Source: Chromera velia
Lineage: Eukaryota; Sar; Chromeraceae
Assembly: GCA_018398765.1 (NCBI GenBank)
Contig: JAHBMJ010002322.1
Location: 2,501 to 20,129 of the forward strand
Length of the DNA: 17,629 bases
Direction of reading: 5' to 3'
In this document: positions 17,439-17,629 of the stretch, piece after piece
Layout: every line of letters begins with the position of its first letter
How positions within the stretch are numbered: position 1 is the first letter of the stretch
The notes under the pieces: model-generated
The model's input: only the letters and a program-made list of their open reading frames with translations
Databases searched by the model: none
What the model was told of the DNA's origin: nothing
Program-made: the position numbers and the translations under genes

Positions 17439-17629
17439 GTCAGTCGTTGGAATATGAAACTCTCATAGCACTCGAGTATGCCAGCTGGTATTTGGAACAT
17501 CATTTTTGACGTGCGCATAAACCGGCAAGCCAACTGGGGTAGAGGCTGGTCGGGCAACGAGGGATGGCTCGAACGAAGCAGAATCTCTTTCTCTTTCTCT
17601 TTTACTCATGCTCTCTTTCTTTCTTTCAC
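17439..17629 (+). other. Start of the next intron of the calpain-like gene
   Basis: Follows the gtcagt donor at 17439 and ends in a CT-rich tract (ctctttctctttctc) at the window edge, which may be the polypyrimidine tract of the next acceptor. Confidence 0.5.

Noticed and set aside
1-17629. Bacterial operon, tRNA or rRNA genes
   Set aside because: No ribosome-binding-site-led gene clusters, and no tRNA or rRNA signatures were seen; genes are spliced.

Overview
This is eukaryotic nuclear DNA. Two multi-exon protein genes can be rebuilt from family motifs plus matching intron phases. Intergenic and intronic DNA is full of (CT)n, (GT)n, (GACT)n and (GAAA)n repeats, and mobile-element remains occupy the left third. 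The overall look fits an alga of the chromerid/alveolate kind (for example Chromera velia): intron-dense genes, a calpain-type gene, and a signal-peptide-plus-Phe leader of the sort used for complex plastids. The organism is an inference from style, not from a diagnostic marker.

Layout. 1-912 (minus): most of a Merlin/IS1016-type (ISXO2-like) DDE transposase that runs off the left edge; its two halves join perfectly if a 76-nt intron is removed. 913-3590: no recognisable gene; a GC alternating tract, a diverged direct duplication of about 260 bp, a 37-bp tandem pair and CT-rich tracts. 3591-5267: a DNA transposon with terminal inverted repeats of about 250 bp that differ at one position, holding only fragments of a transposase-like protein. 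5268-8093: AT-rich and then microsatellite-rich DNA with no gene I can support.

8094-13140 (minus): an alpha/beta hydrolase of the lipid-droplet-associated hydrolase (LDAH, formerly DUF2305/C2orf43) family. Eight exons are fixed by homology and phase, with perhaps one extra microexon. The usual motifs occur in order: PGNPG, a SH-x-GH motif, the GHSIG nucleophile elbow, an Asp in SKDPY and a His in DHTF. It is unusual in carrying a very acidic insertion of about 285 residues between the Asp and the His, and an N-terminal leader.

13629-17438 and beyond (plus): a divergently transcribed calpain-like gene, five exons visible and continuing past the right edge. It keeps the calpain fold signatures, but the catalytic Cys, His and Asn appear to be lost, so it is probably a pseudoprotease. 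The two genes are head to head, with 488 bp between their start codons.

Across both genes, 11 of 12 proposed 5' splice sites read GTNNGT, with a pyrimidine at +3 in most. The compound microsatellites inside introns appear as (CT)n followed by (GT)n on the sense strand of whichever gene holds them.
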